34,249 bases of DNA from Brotaphodocola sp003480315 (GTDB lineage: Bacteria > Bacillota > Clostridia > Lachnospirales > Lachnospiraceae). The stretch lies in the NCBI RefSeq assembly GCF_964246085.1, contig NZ_CAXTPD010000037.1; one strand, written 5' to 3'. The notes under the pieces were generated by a model. That model was not told the origin of the DNA. It searched no databases and worked only from the letters and a program-made list of their open reading frames with translations. Made by a program: the position numbers and the translations under genes. Of this stretch, positions 23,615-31,368 are shown in pieces (positions within the stretch are counted from its first letter, which is position 1; every line of letters starts with the position of its first letter).

Positions 23615-24265
23615 TTACTCATCCTGTCCTTCCAGATTCACCGCGCGCACAACCAGCTTGTCTAGATGTGCCGCCGGCTTACGGTCCGCATTTGCGACAT
23701 CGCGCTTGTAATAGACATTGATATCCTCCAGTATAAAGCAGCTGTCCGCATACCGGTATTGATCCACATCAAAGCTTGTGCAGAACAGTCCGCCCATGGC
23801 GCCATCCGAAAGAAGCGGCACTCTTGTGCCGTCACTCAGATACTCTTTGCAGATGCCGGCCCGGTCTTCATTGGAGATCTGGTCTTCATTGGAGACCTGT
23901 GCTCCATTGGAAGCCTGTGCTCCACCGGCTGCCTGATATGGCATAACAGAAAGGCGCATCCAGTATCCGGTTTCGCCGCTGAAAAATTCAGGGCCGCAGT
24001 CTCCGCCTGACCTCACCTGCTGCGCCTCGGACAAAGCATCGGTAATCAGCTCCACCGTGGTGGCAAGTACCTGCTGCGCCTCGGCTTTTTCCGTAGTTTT
24101 GCGGTACGCATTTTTTACCGCAGCAACACCGCCGGCAACCGCCACCGCAGACATGGCAAGAATCAGCACTGCCGCCAGCATCTCCGTCAGGGTCATACCT
24201 GCCCGGGAGCGGACACAGCGCTGCGCTATTTTGTTTTTCACTGCCTGGTACCACTGCCTTTTCAT
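23615..24265 (-). CDS. Minor pilin/pseudopilin
   Basis: This 216-residue protein has a basic leader (MKRQWYQAVKNKIAQRCVRS) and prepilin signal AG|MTLTEMLAAVLILAMSAVAV with glutamate at +5, followed by a pilin-like helix. The globular part carries a short tandem repeat at about residues 111-134 (18-bp DNA units) and otherwise no recognised domain. GGAG with 8-base spacing precedes the ATG. It sits between two other minor pilins and is probably part of the initiation complex at the pilus base or tip. Confidence 0.85.
   Translation of the reverse strand: MKRQWYQAVKNKIAQRCVRSRAGMTLTEMLAAVLILAMSAVAVAGGVAAVKNAYRKTTEKAEAQQVLATTVELITDALSEAQQVRSGGDCGPEFFSGETGYWMRLSVMPYQAAGGAQASNGAQVSNEDQISNEDRAGICKEYLSDGTRVPLLSDGAMGGLFCTSFDVDQYRYADSCFILEDINVYYKRDVANADRKPAAHLDKLVVRAVNLEGQDE
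23863..23934. repeat. Four tandem 18-bp units inside a minor pilin gene
   Basis: Units begin at 23863, 23881, 23899 and 23917. The first two differ at one base; the last two have drifted. Each encodes six residues (for example SNEDQI), so gain or loss of units keeps the frame. Confidence 0.85.
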
Positions 24266-24291
24266 GCGTTCTGCTCCATATTTTCCTGTCC

Positions 24292-24717
24292 TTACTGCCT
24301 GCTGTAACGATACTCGCTTTCTATCTTCTGCGTTTTCTCATCTGCATCGTCCGGATCCTGGCCGGAATACAGACTGACCGGATACTCTCCCACATTCATG
24401 GTCCCGTCCCTGTGCGCGAAGCCGGTCACTTTATGATTTGCGCCTTCTTCCAGCCGGAAGATGAGGTCGGCCTTCGTTTTATAAGCGCCGGGATCTGTGT
24501 CCGCAGATTCCTCCAGCTCCAGCCGGTTCCGTCCGGCATAATACCGGTTTATGATCTGATCTCCATTTGCCAGCATCCTCCTCGCCGCCATGAGGGCCGA
24601 GGCAAACATGGTAAGCGCAAGAACGATCACCAGTACTGAAACTAAGAGCTCCGCCAGGGTTTCTGCCCTGCGGGACTGTAATTTTTCACGATATATCCGG
24701 AATAAATGCTGCCGCAT
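24292..24717 (-). CDS. Minor pilin (PilV-like)
   Basis: From ATG 24717 the protein has 141 residues. The start is chosen for AGGAGGTGAAGCCG directly before it; the frame extends to 24795 only through a tandem repeat. A basic leader (MRQHLFRIYREKLQSRRA) is followed by a degenerate prepilin signal, ETLAELLVSVLVIVLALTMF, with glutamate at +5 but alanine at -1 and glutamate at +1, where glycine and phenylalanine are usual. The C-terminal domain is small and not recognised. It is placed among the other minor pilins. Confidence 0.78.
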   Translation of the reverse strand: MRQHLFRIYREKLQSRRAETLAELLVSVLVIVLALTMFASALMAARRMLANGDQIINRYYAGRNRLELEESADTDPGAYKTKADLIFRLEEGANHKVTGFAHRDGTMNVGEYPVSLYSGQDPDDADEKTQKIESEYRYSRQ

Positions 24718-24732
24718 CGGCTTCACCTCCTG

Positions 24733-24814
24733 TTTTCCGGATGCCAGTCTCCATCCGGATGTGTCCGCCCGATTTTTCCGGATGCTAGTCCCCATCCGGA
24801 TGTGTCCGCTCGAT
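24733..24814. repeat. Perfect tandem pair of 41-bp units
   Basis: 24733-24773 and 24774-24814 are adjacent 41-bp copies with three differences. The right copy encodes the last residues of the upstream minor pilin (ERTHPDGD and stop). The left copy is its intergenic duplicate, in which the stop codon has become TGG. The duplication enlarges the spacer without touching the next ribosome site. Confidence 0.92.
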
Positions 24815-25576
24815 CAGGCCCCGTTCCCAGCAGATGGTCGTAACGCGGGTCGTGGTCGTGATCGTCCACTCCTCCTCCACATCTCCATCCGGTCCCGTTC
24901 TTTCGTAATCCTTTTCCTCCACGGTTTCCTCAGTCTCTGTCTTTGCCGGAATGGTCAGCTTCCGCTCACAGCGGTCCTCCTTCTTCGCATCAGCTGTCTG
25001 TGTATCAGAAAGAATGGCTGTGATATGATAGTCCGAATCCATCGTCAGCTTCACCCGTGTCTCAAGCTGATCGTAATACTGTGTGCTGCCCTTTTTCCTG
25101 ACCGACATCAGAAAATCCTTTTCTGCTTTCTCCTGCTGCGGCGCGTTTTCCTCATCCTGCTGCAGGGTACGGTACAGATCCACCACGCAGGCATCAATCA
25201 TATTCCGGGCAGGATCCAATGCCGTTTTGTCGGAATACAGATAGGTCAGGGTCGGATAGGCTGTTGGCTTATTTTCTCTGCTGTCCTCTACCTTCACATC
25301 CGTGATCGTGATCTTATTTTGGCTGTCCCTCATCTCATCCCGCAAAAACGTGGCTGCCGATTCCACCGCAAAGCGCTTCTGGTCTGTTTCGGGAACCCGC
25401 TGCATCTTCCCGGCAGAGGCAGAGGCCGCTGCCAGAATGACCGATGCTCCGACTCCGCACAGTACAAAAAACAGGATCGCGGCCACCAGGCTTGCGCCTG
25501 TTTCACTGCCAAGCACTGTATAAACACGTGGACGGCGCTTTCGCTGCCCGCCAGATTGTCTGCCTGCCCTCTTCAT
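24785..25576 (-). CDS. PilX/GspK-like minor pilin
   Basis: This 263-residue protein has a long basic leader, then G|ASLVAAILFFVLCGVGASVI. The signal helix lacks the +5 glutamate, as in GspK- and PilX-type minor pilins, which start the pseudopilus tip. After it comes an AGKMQRVPETDQKRFAVESA segment usual in PilX-like proteins and an acidic, lysine-rich C-terminal domain. It is the first of the minor pilin set after pilO, with a 3-bp gap, and its 3' end is part of a 41-bp tandem duplication. Confidence 0.78.
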   Translation of the reverse strand: MKRAGRQSGGQRKRRPRVYTVLGSETGASLVAAILFFVLCGVGASVILAAASASAGKMQRVPETDQKRFAVESAATFLRDEMRDSQNKITITDVKVEDSRENKPTAYPTLTYLYSDKTALDPARNMIDACVVDLYRTLQQDEENAPQQEKAEKDFLMSVRKKGSTQYYDQLETRVKLTMDSDYHITAILSDTQTADAKKEDRCERKLTIPAKTETEETVEEKDYERTGPDGDVEEEWTITTTTRVTTICWERGLIERTHPDGD

Positions 25577-25579
25577 GCT

Positions 25580-26275
25580 TTATTCTCCAAGTGCTGCCTC
25601 TGCAGCGGTTTCCAGATCAGAGCGCTGCAGATCTGACAGATCCGAATTCGCAAGTCCGTCTGCCTGTGCCTGCTGTGTCTCCTCGACCGGAAGTCCCTCC
25701 AGGCTGTCCGCTCCTACGGTGGTCTCATAGTAGGTCATATTGAAGGAAAGGGATACACGCCCTTTCTTAAGGTCCGCCATCTGATTCGCAAGTGCTCTTG
25801 CCATGCTGTTTATGCTGACGTCATGGATCATGCTGCGGTACGGTCCCTGCAGGATCTGACGCATCAGCTCTGCTGCCGCATCGTAGTTTTCTGCCTCGCA
25901 GTACACTGCAATGTTGCGGCGTACACCGGTTCCATCCACCTCCGGCTCCGAGAAGGTAAAGGAAAACTCATAGGCACGGCCGTATACCTCATTGAGCTGT
26001 TCCAGCTCTTGCTTGAAATTGTTATAGGAAGGAACGACCGGCGCGCCGGAGGCCCGGTTTTCGTCAATCTCAGCCTGCATGGCCTTGATCTTGGAGGCTT
26101 TCATCTGCTCCAGGGCTATCTCATCCTCCAGCCCGGCTGTATCAGCTGCCCGGATGCGGTCCTGGATCGGCGTGTAAATTCCCACATACCAGCCGGCCAG
26201 CAGCACCAGCAGCGCAAGGATCACAAGAGCCAGCTTCTGTGTTCTTGTCAGTACATATTGCATTAAGGATCTCAT
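25580..26275 (-). CDS. pilO: PilO-like pilus assembly protein
   Basis: This 231-residue bitopic protein has a short cytoplasmic tail, one membrane helix (LALVILALLVLLAGWYVGIY), a coiled coil (DEIALEQMKASKIKAMQAEI) and an extracytoplasmic ferredoxin-like domain. It matches PilO in size, topology and position after PilN. It overlaps pilN by 4 bp (ATGA). The C-terminal 40 residues are glutamine- and alanine-rich. In Gram-positive systems PilM, PilN and PilO form the alignment subcomplex linking the cytoplasmic motor to the pilins. Confidence 0.8.
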   Translation of the reverse strand: MRSLMQYVLTRTQKLALVILALLVLLAGWYVGIYTPIQDRIRAADTAGLEDEIALEQMKASKIKAMQAEIDENRASGAPVVPSYNNFKQELEQLNEVYGRAYEFSFTFSEPEVDGTGVRRNIAVYCEAENYDAAAELMRQILQGPYRSMIHDVSINSMARALANQMADLKKGRVSLSFNMTYYETTVGADSLEGLPVEETQQAQADGLANSDLSDLQRSDLETAAEAALGE

Positions 26276-26916
26276 CCGTTTTCTTCCCCACTCTCTAAAG
26301 GAACTTTAAAGTAAACCGTCACATGTGCCACCACCCTTTTACTGAGTGCCAGCTTCGTGCTAAATACACCAGCAGCGTTCACATCATCCGATGCTTCCAG
26401 AGATGCCGTCACATAGCGGACAGACTCATCCGCCTCAAGCTGTCTTACCAGCTCCGGAAGCATGCTTCCGCGCTCCAGCCCGCAAAGAAACTCCACATGG
26501 TCATCCACGATCGAGACGGCCGGAATACATTTACAGAGCGGGAAGACCCGCTCCTTTATGAGCGCCGTGATTTTCAGCCGGTCCGGGATCTGCTGCTCCT
26601 TCTCATTCTGCCAGGCACTGCCATAGTGGGCATATGCCTCCTGCACCTCCGGCATGACGCTGTTTGCCAGCTTCATGGCAGCCAGCTGCTGCTCCATGCG
26701 CTGATAGTCCTGCTCCGCGCGCTCTGCCTCCTGAAGCGGCATGACGATGCCCACCTGGACAAAGCCATATAAGAAAACCAGAAATACCGCAAACGCAGAG
26801 AGCTGCGCCGCGATCACACGTTTCTTAAATTCACGCTGATACAGATTGATCCGCTTTTTGCTCGGGTATTTCGGACCGCCAATCTGGATATTCGCGATAG
26901 TTTTTAAATCAGCCAC
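26272..26916 (-). CDS. pilN: PilN-like pilus assembly protein
   Basis: This 214-residue protein has an N-terminal cytoplasmic segment containing KKRINLYQREFKKR, equivalent to the INLL motif that docks PilN into PilM. One membrane helix (AVFLVFLYGFVQVGIVMPL), a coiled coil and an outer domain follow. The gene lies 11 bp after pilM and overlaps pilO, the standard order. Confidence 0.8.
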   Translation of the reverse strand: MADLKTIANIQIGGPKYPSKKRINLYQREFKKRVIAAQLSAFAVFLVFLYGFVQVGIVMPLQEAERAEQDYQRMEQQLAAMKLANSVMPEVQEAYAHYGSAWQNEKEQQIPDRLKITALIKERVFPLCKCIPAVSIVDDHVEFLCGLERGSMLPELVRQLEADESVRYVTASLEASDDVNAAGVFSTKLALSKRVVAHVTVYFKVPLESGEENG

Positions 26917-26927
26917 GATATACCTCC

Positions 26928-27896
26928 TTAATCAAGCAGCACGCCAACCGTCTGCGGACTGTCTACCCATTCCGGGTTGTTTTCTTCCTCCGCCTCAGAA
27001 AGAAGCCCGCCTATGCTTTTTACCGGAATTTCCACAGTTTCCGCCAGCTCACTGATCAGAGCCTGGTATCGTGCGCCTCCTCCACAGTAATAAAGCGTGT
27101 CGATGGTATTATCCGCATTGTTGAAGCTATAGAAGTTCAGGACACGCATGACCTGTACCGCAATGCTCTGATAACGGTCCTGCAGGTGCCTGTCGATTGC
27201 CTCCTCACTCTGTGTTGTCCAGAATGCGTCTTCCGCATCCATATCCAGCTCATCCAGCTTTATCTTATCGCCCCGGTGCAGCCGTTCGATCTCCTCACAG
27301 CCCGGTTCCATGGTGCGGGTAATGTCATAAATCCCTTTTCGGAAAAAATGCACGCGCAGTGCCTTTGTTCCAAGGTCAACCACCGCGAAATCCTTATCCT
27401 GCTCCCCGTTCTGCATATGCTCCAGAATCCGCTCCAGACCTACCACAGAAGGAACAAGTCCTACCAGCTTCAAACGCGACAATTTGGCCAGCTTCTTAAA
27501 CTGTCCGCAAAGCTCTTTCCTGCAGGCAGCCGCCAGAAGATCCAGCTGCTCCTCCGTCCGCTCGATCACTGCATAGTCAAACTGATACGCCCCCAGCTCC
27601 TCCCCGATATAATCGTGGAACTCATAGGGAAGGTTCAGCTTCAGCTGGTCTGTTGTCATCAGCGGCAGCCTGCAGCGTTTTACATAGGCATCATCCTGAC
27701 GCAGCGCAAACACCACATTTTTACAGTGAATGTTATTTTCGCGCAATATATCCTGTATAAACTCCGCATATAATTTCATATCTGTAAGCGTATCATTATC
27801 CAGGCGGACCGACACATATTTCTTCAGCTCGCCCCGCTCCATATATGCAATTTTAATGCGGCAATGTCCAATTTCAATTCCCAGACAATTTTTCAT
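26928..27896 (-). CDS. pilM: PilM-like actin-fold pilus assembly protein
   Basis: This 322-residue protein begins MKNCLGIEIGHCRIKIAYME, the actin/FtsA-like phosphate-1 strand of PilM. FAVVDLGTKALRVHFFRKG is the second nucleotide-binding motif, and YYCGGGARYQALISELAE is the adenosine motif. It is cytoplasmic and binds PilN. Translation could also start at the GTG at 27905 three codons upstream, which has GGAG only four bases away. Confidence 0.85.
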   Translation of the reverse strand: MKNCLGIEIGHCRIKIAYMERGELKKYVSVRLDNDTLTDMKLYAEFIQDILRENNIHCKNVVFALRQDDAYVKRCRLPLMTTDQLKLNLPYEFHDYIGEELGAYQFDYAVIERTEEQLDLLAAACRKELCGQFKKLAKLSRLKLVGLVPSVVGLERILEHMQNGEQDKDFAVVDLGTKALRVHFFRKGIYDITRTMEPGCEEIERLHRGDKIKLDELDMDAEDAFWTTQSEEAIDRHLQDRYQSIAVQVMRVLNFYSFNNADNTIDTLYYCGGGARYQALISELAETVEIPVKSIGGLLSEAEEENNPEWVDSPQTVGVLLD

Positions 27897-27915
27897 CGTG
27901 TGCACAATACTCCGT

Positions 27916-28692
27916 TTAAAACAGTCCCGTATACCAACGGGTGATCACAGTTCCATAGAGGGTCATGATAAAGCACGCCGCCGCGATGGAAGGGCCGAAG
28001 GGAAGCCGCTGCGATTTGCGCAGTGCCGCGAACCCGAGTCCAAGCAGACAGCTTAAGATCAGATAAAACAAAAGCTCCCAGGCTGAATTCAAATACAGCC
28101 CGGTCATAAAAAACAATTTGATGTCCCCGCCGCCAAGGCTTTCCTTTCCGGTCAGCCGGTCAAACAGAAGAGATAACAGCAGCATTCCGCCGCCAAGCAC
28201 CGTTCCGAAAAGCAAACCGCGCAGTATATGGAACACCGGTTCCGGCAAAAGGAAGGCCGTCACCAGAAACACCAGACAGCCCGCTATCTGCAGCCGGTCC
28301 GGAATGATCCAGCCATGAAGATCGGTCAGGGCCATGGTCAGAAGGATCAGACCGAGAAGAACGCCCCGCAAGCTCATGACGGACAGGTCAAAACGATAAA
28401 CCACCATGCAGCAGCCGATTCCCGCAAGCAGCTCGGTGAAAAAGCACTCTGCCGGAACCTTTGCGCCACAGTAGCGGCATCTGCCCTTTAAAAAAAGCCA
28501 GGAAAACAGAGGCACCAGATCCGGCGCACCCAAAACATGACCGCAGCTGTCGCAGTGAGAACGTCCGGCAAAGGCCGACTCTCCCGATAACAGACGCATG
28601 GCCAGGCAGTCCGCAAAGCTTCCCAGGCAGCAGCCCAGAAAGAAAGTAATACAGAGGATGTAGGCTGTAAGGCCAAAACTAATATGTAGCAT
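27916..28692 (-). CDS. pilD: Prepilin peptidase (A24 family)
   Basis: This 258-residue polytopic membrane aspartic protease cleaves and usually N-methylates prepilins. Catalytic aspartates are D124 (MALTDLHGW) and D190 (GGGDIKLFF). The zinc-type cysteine pairs are C47/C50 (CDSC) and C72/C75 (CRYC), the marker of bifunctional peptidase-methylases. The length is typical. It follows the second pilin by 14 bp and serves at least six prepilin-like substrates in this operon. Confidence 0.95.
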   Translation of the reverse strand: MLHISFGLTAYILCITFFLGCCLGSFADCLAMRLLSGESAFAGRSHCDSCGHVLGAPDLVPLFSWLFLKGRCRYCGAKVPAECFFTELLAGIGCCMVVYRFDLSVMSLRGVLLGLILLTMALTDLHGWIIPDRLQIAGCLVFLVTAFLLPEPVFHILRGLLFGTVLGGGMLLLSLLFDRLTGKESLGGGDIKLFFMTGLYLNSAWELLFYLILSCLLGLGFAALRKSQRLPFGPSIAAACFIMTLYGTVITRWYTGLF

Positions 28693-28706
28693 GATGTTCT
28701 CCCAGA

Positions 28707-29315
28707 TTATGAAGCTGTTTTGTATAACATTTTTTCGAGATTGGACGGATTCTTTTCCTGTCCGGCAGCACCATTCTGATTTTTATAACCGGAATACATT
28801 CTGCTGATGAATTCGCCCTTTTCGTTGTAGCCAACCTCAATGATGATCCAGTCCCAGCCGTTTTTATCTCCGTTGCTGTGTGTGCGCAAGGTCACTACAT
28901 CCAGGCCATATGCCTTCAGGATATTTTCCACATCCTTGTTATAGGTCCAGTCATGATCCACGGTATGGCCGTGAACGGTAACACCTTTATTGGCACCGCA
29001 CCACATGCCTTTTACATTTTTTCCGTTGTCGCGGTAAGCCTGAGGTGCGTATTCTGTTGTTCCGTTGCAAAGCATGACCCAGGTACCATATCCGTTGGCG
29101 CTTGTGGTTCTGGGGACCTGAATTTCCTCGTTGTTATAGGCCAAAACCAGTGCTGACTTGATTTTCCTGGCTGTATCCATGTCCACTGCGCGTCTCGCCT
29201 TCTCGCGCTGAGAAGCAAAAACCGGAATGCTGATCGCCACCAGGATACCGACGATGGCAACCACTACGAGGAGTTCAGATAAGGTAAAAGCCTGTTTCTG
29301 CCTGTATTTTAGCAT
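28707..29315 (-). CDS. Second type IV pilin
   Basis: From ATG 29315 (GGAGGAGAATTTT ribosome site) the protein has 202 residues. The leader MLKYRQKQA is only nine residues and ends in alanine rather than glycine, followed by FTLSELLVVVAIVGILVAIS and PVFASQREKAR. The helix is nearly identical to that of the major pilin next door. The globular domain has two cysteines (LCNGT, WCGAN) that may form a disulphide. It lies after a terminator-like hairpin, suggesting lower expression than the major pilin. Confidence 0.9.
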   Translation of the reverse strand: MLKYRQKQAFTLSELLVVVAIVGILVAISIPVFASQREKARRAVDMDTARKIKSALVLAYNNEEIQVPRTTSANGYGTWVMLCNGTTEYAPQAYRDNGKNVKGMWCGANKGVTVHGHTVDHDWTYNKDVENILKAYGLDVVTLRTHSNGDKNGWDWIIIEVGYNEKGEFISRMYSGYKNQNGAAGQEKNPSNLEKMLYKTAS

Positions 29316-29386
29316 AAAATTCTCCTCCAAAAAAGCTCTGTATTTCAACAGTGGCAAGGTGTATAAAATATTTGCTGTGATTCTAA

Positions 29387-29416
29387 AATAGTGGATGGGA
29401 AATCCCATCCACTATT
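29387..29416 (-). terminator. Strong hairpin after the major pilin gene
   Basis: Perfect 14-bp arms (29387-29400 and 29403-29416) give a GC-rich stem with a TTTT stretch just downstream on the minus strand. It is 20 bp after the major pilin stop. Partial termination here would give excess pilin mRNA over the downstream assembly genes. Confidence 0.8.
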
Positions 29417-29435
29417 CTAACTTAGGGTATTTCCC

Positions 29436-29861
29436 CTATTCTTTATCACCATATACTAAAACTTGATTATCACCTGTACCATCCGTTGTTGTCGTCACAG
29501 TTACTGAAAATTTAGTATACTTAGCATTACCATCTACAGCTGTACCTGATGTAGCAGAATCATCCAGCTTTCTTTCCGTTGTAGCCGCTTTATCATCTGT
29601 TGCAGTTGCTGTTCCAGTAGCAATATCATAGTTATAAGTCTTCGTACCTTCTGATTCACTGGTTAAATACTCAGCAACAGCTGCTGCTTTTGCCGCACGC
29701 AGATTTGCTAAGTTAGTTGCCTTTCTTGCCTTGCTCAGCTGCGCGGTAAACACCGGAATAGAAATTGCAACCAGAATACCTACGATTGCTACTACTACCA
29801 GCAGCTCTGCCAGCGTGAATCCTTTTTTGTTTCCACGAACCTTTTTGAATAAGCTTTTCAT
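29436..29861 (-). CDS. pilA: Major type IV pilin
   Basis: This 141-residue prepilin has leader MKSLFKKVRGNKKG, then FTLAELLVVVAIVGILVAIS with the canonical glycine at -1, phenylalanine at +1 and glutamate at +5. PVFTAQLSKARKATNLANLR continues the helix. The globular part is rich in threonine, alanine and aspartate (SVTVTTTTDGTG) and has no cysteine. Its 3' two-thirds are visibly more AT-rich than the surrounding genes, as in variable pilin domains. AAAGGAGACTAAAAAC precedes the start. A CGAAGG/CCTTCG hairpin at 29900-29914 lies in the 5' spacer and may mark an mRNA 5' end. Confidence 0.92.
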   Translation of the reverse strand: MKSLFKKVRGNKKGFTLAELLVVVAIVGILVAISIPVFTAQLSKARKATNLANLRAAKAAAVAEYLTSESEGTKTYNYDIATGTATATDDKAATTERKLDDSATSGTAVDGNAKYTKFSVTVTTTTDGTGDNQVLVYGDKE

Positions 29862-29942
29862 GTTTTTAGTCTCCTTTTGTAAAAGTTTTTATTATTGATC
29901 GAAGGGCTCCTTCGTTTCAATCGTGTTGCGTACCGTTTTTCA

Positions 29943-31160
29943 TCACATCAGATCATACATCGTGAAAATCGGAAGGTAAATTGACACCACAATGAATCCC
30001 GCAAAGATGGACAGCAGGATCAGCAGCGTTGGCTCCAGCATGGCCAGAAGTCTCTGGATCCGGAAATCAGCTTCGTTGGTGTAGTAATCCGCCACATTCT
30101 CTAACGTATCCTCCAGCTCACCAGTTTCTTCTCCTACCGCGCACATATCGATCATGGTCTGCGGAAAATACTTTCTGCCCTTCAGACAGTCTGTCAGGGT
30201 ACGGCCCTGCTCAATGGTTCCGCGCATAGCCTGGACCTCGTCCCGGAACAACGCGTTATCCATGACCTTGGCTGTGGTTTCCACGGCCTGGTCCAGCGTG
30301 ATGCCTGCTGCCAGAAGAACGGACATGGTATTGGCAAACTGCGCCGCGGCGTTCATCTGGTTGATGATGCCCACTAGCGGCAGTGATAACGCTATTTTTG
30401 CCTTCCGGATCTTTCCGTCCGGTGTCTTTGTGTACATGCGGAACGCAAGAATAAAGACAGCCCAGAACGCAATCATGACCAGCCACCACGCAGCGAAGAA
30501 GTCTGACGCGCCGATGAGCATCCGGGTCATAAGAGGAAGCTTTCCTCCCAGATCCGCAAATACATTGGCCAGCGTCGGGACCACCTTGGCCATAACAATG
30601 ATGACGACCACTACCGCGATCGCAATGACAAACATGGGGTAGGTGAGCGCGCTTTTGATTTTCTCTGTAGTCTTATAAGCCTTGTCGTAGTATTTGTGCA
30701 GCCGTTCAAAGGACTGATCCAGGGTACCGGACTGTTCGCCTGCCCGGATCGTCTCAATAAAGGTAAGCGGAAAGCGTTCCTGATACTTCTCCAGTGCTGC
30801 CGCCACGGTGCTACCTGCAGCGACCTCTGTGGCCGCGTCCGCCATGACTCTGCGCAGACGTTTATCACCGCACTGCCCCGCCAGCATCTGCATGGAACGG
30901 GATATGGACATTCCTGAGCGGAGAGTGATGGCAAACTGGGAACAGAGAATGGATAAATCCTTGGTCCTGATCCGCTTATTACCAATTTCCATCTGCAGCA
31001 GGCTTGTCTGTTTTTTCTTTTCTGCCTCGCGGCTGATGCTTAGCAGTACCGGATAGCTGTCCCGGACTCTGGTTGCGGCAGCCGTTTCTGTTTCTGCCTG
31101 GAGCACACCGCGGACTTCCTTTCCGTCTCTGCCGAGTGCCCGATATGAAAAAGTCGGCAT
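29943..31160 (-). CDS. pilC: PilC/GspF inner-membrane platform protein
   Basis: This 405-residue protein has two tandem GspF domains. The first begins LCSQFAITLRSGMSISRSMQ and the second FANTMSVLLAAGITLDQAVE. Three hydrophobic segments are placed as expected (about 165-190, 215-240 and the C-terminus ending LPIFTMYDLM). It couples the PilB/PilT motors to pilin assembly. The length is typical, and it is separated from pilT by a 208-bp AT-rich spacer. Confidence 0.96.
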   Translation of the reverse strand: MPTFSYRALGRDGKEVRGVLQAETETAAATRVRDSYPVLLSISREAEKKKQTSLLQMEIGNKRIRTKDLSILCSQFAITLRSGMSISRSMQMLAGQCGDKRLRRVMADAATEVAAGSTVAAALEKYQERFPLTFIETIRAGEQSGTLDQSFERLHKYYDKAYKTTEKIKSALTYPMFVIAIAVVVVIIVMAKVVPTLANVFADLGGKLPLMTRMLIGASDFFAAWWLVMIAFWAVFILAFRMYTKTPDGKIRKAKIALSLPLVGIINQMNAAAQFANTMSVLLAAGITLDQAVETTAKVMDNALFRDEVQAMRGTIEQGRTLTDCLKGRKYFPQTMIDMCAVGEETGELEDTLENVADYYTNEADFRIQRLLAMLEPTLLILLSIFAGFIVVSIYLPIFTMYDLM

Positions 31161-31308
31161 ACCTCAACCTCCAAGCGCATATCTTACAAGATTATGAAGG
31201 AATTTTTTCTAGCCTTTCAAATTTTCATTCTGATTCTATCACCTTACTTTTTCCTTGTAAAGAAATACTTATTTTCGAAGCGTTATTGTACTAAATAAAA
31301 TACACCAG

Positions 31309-31339
31309 ATTATGACAAATACTCTGTCTTTTATGTCAA
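31309..31339 (-). promoter_or_regulatory. Possible internal promoter between pilT and pilC
   Basis: In the 208-bp AT-rich spacer, TTGACA (31339-31334) and CATAAT (31314-31309) are separated by 19 bp on the minus strand, 150 bp upstream of pilC. The spacing is longer than optimal. No ORF or clear terminator is visible in 31161-31368. A separate promoter for pilC-pilA would fit the gap. Confidence 0.35.
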
Positions 31340-31368
31340 ATTATTTATTTTTCATTTCATAACTCATT

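Noticed and set aside
31161..31368. Small RNA or riboswitch in the pilT-pilC spacer
   Set aside because: The spacer is AT-rich with no conserved aptamer-like structure that I can see and no clear terminator; only a weak promoter candidate is supported.
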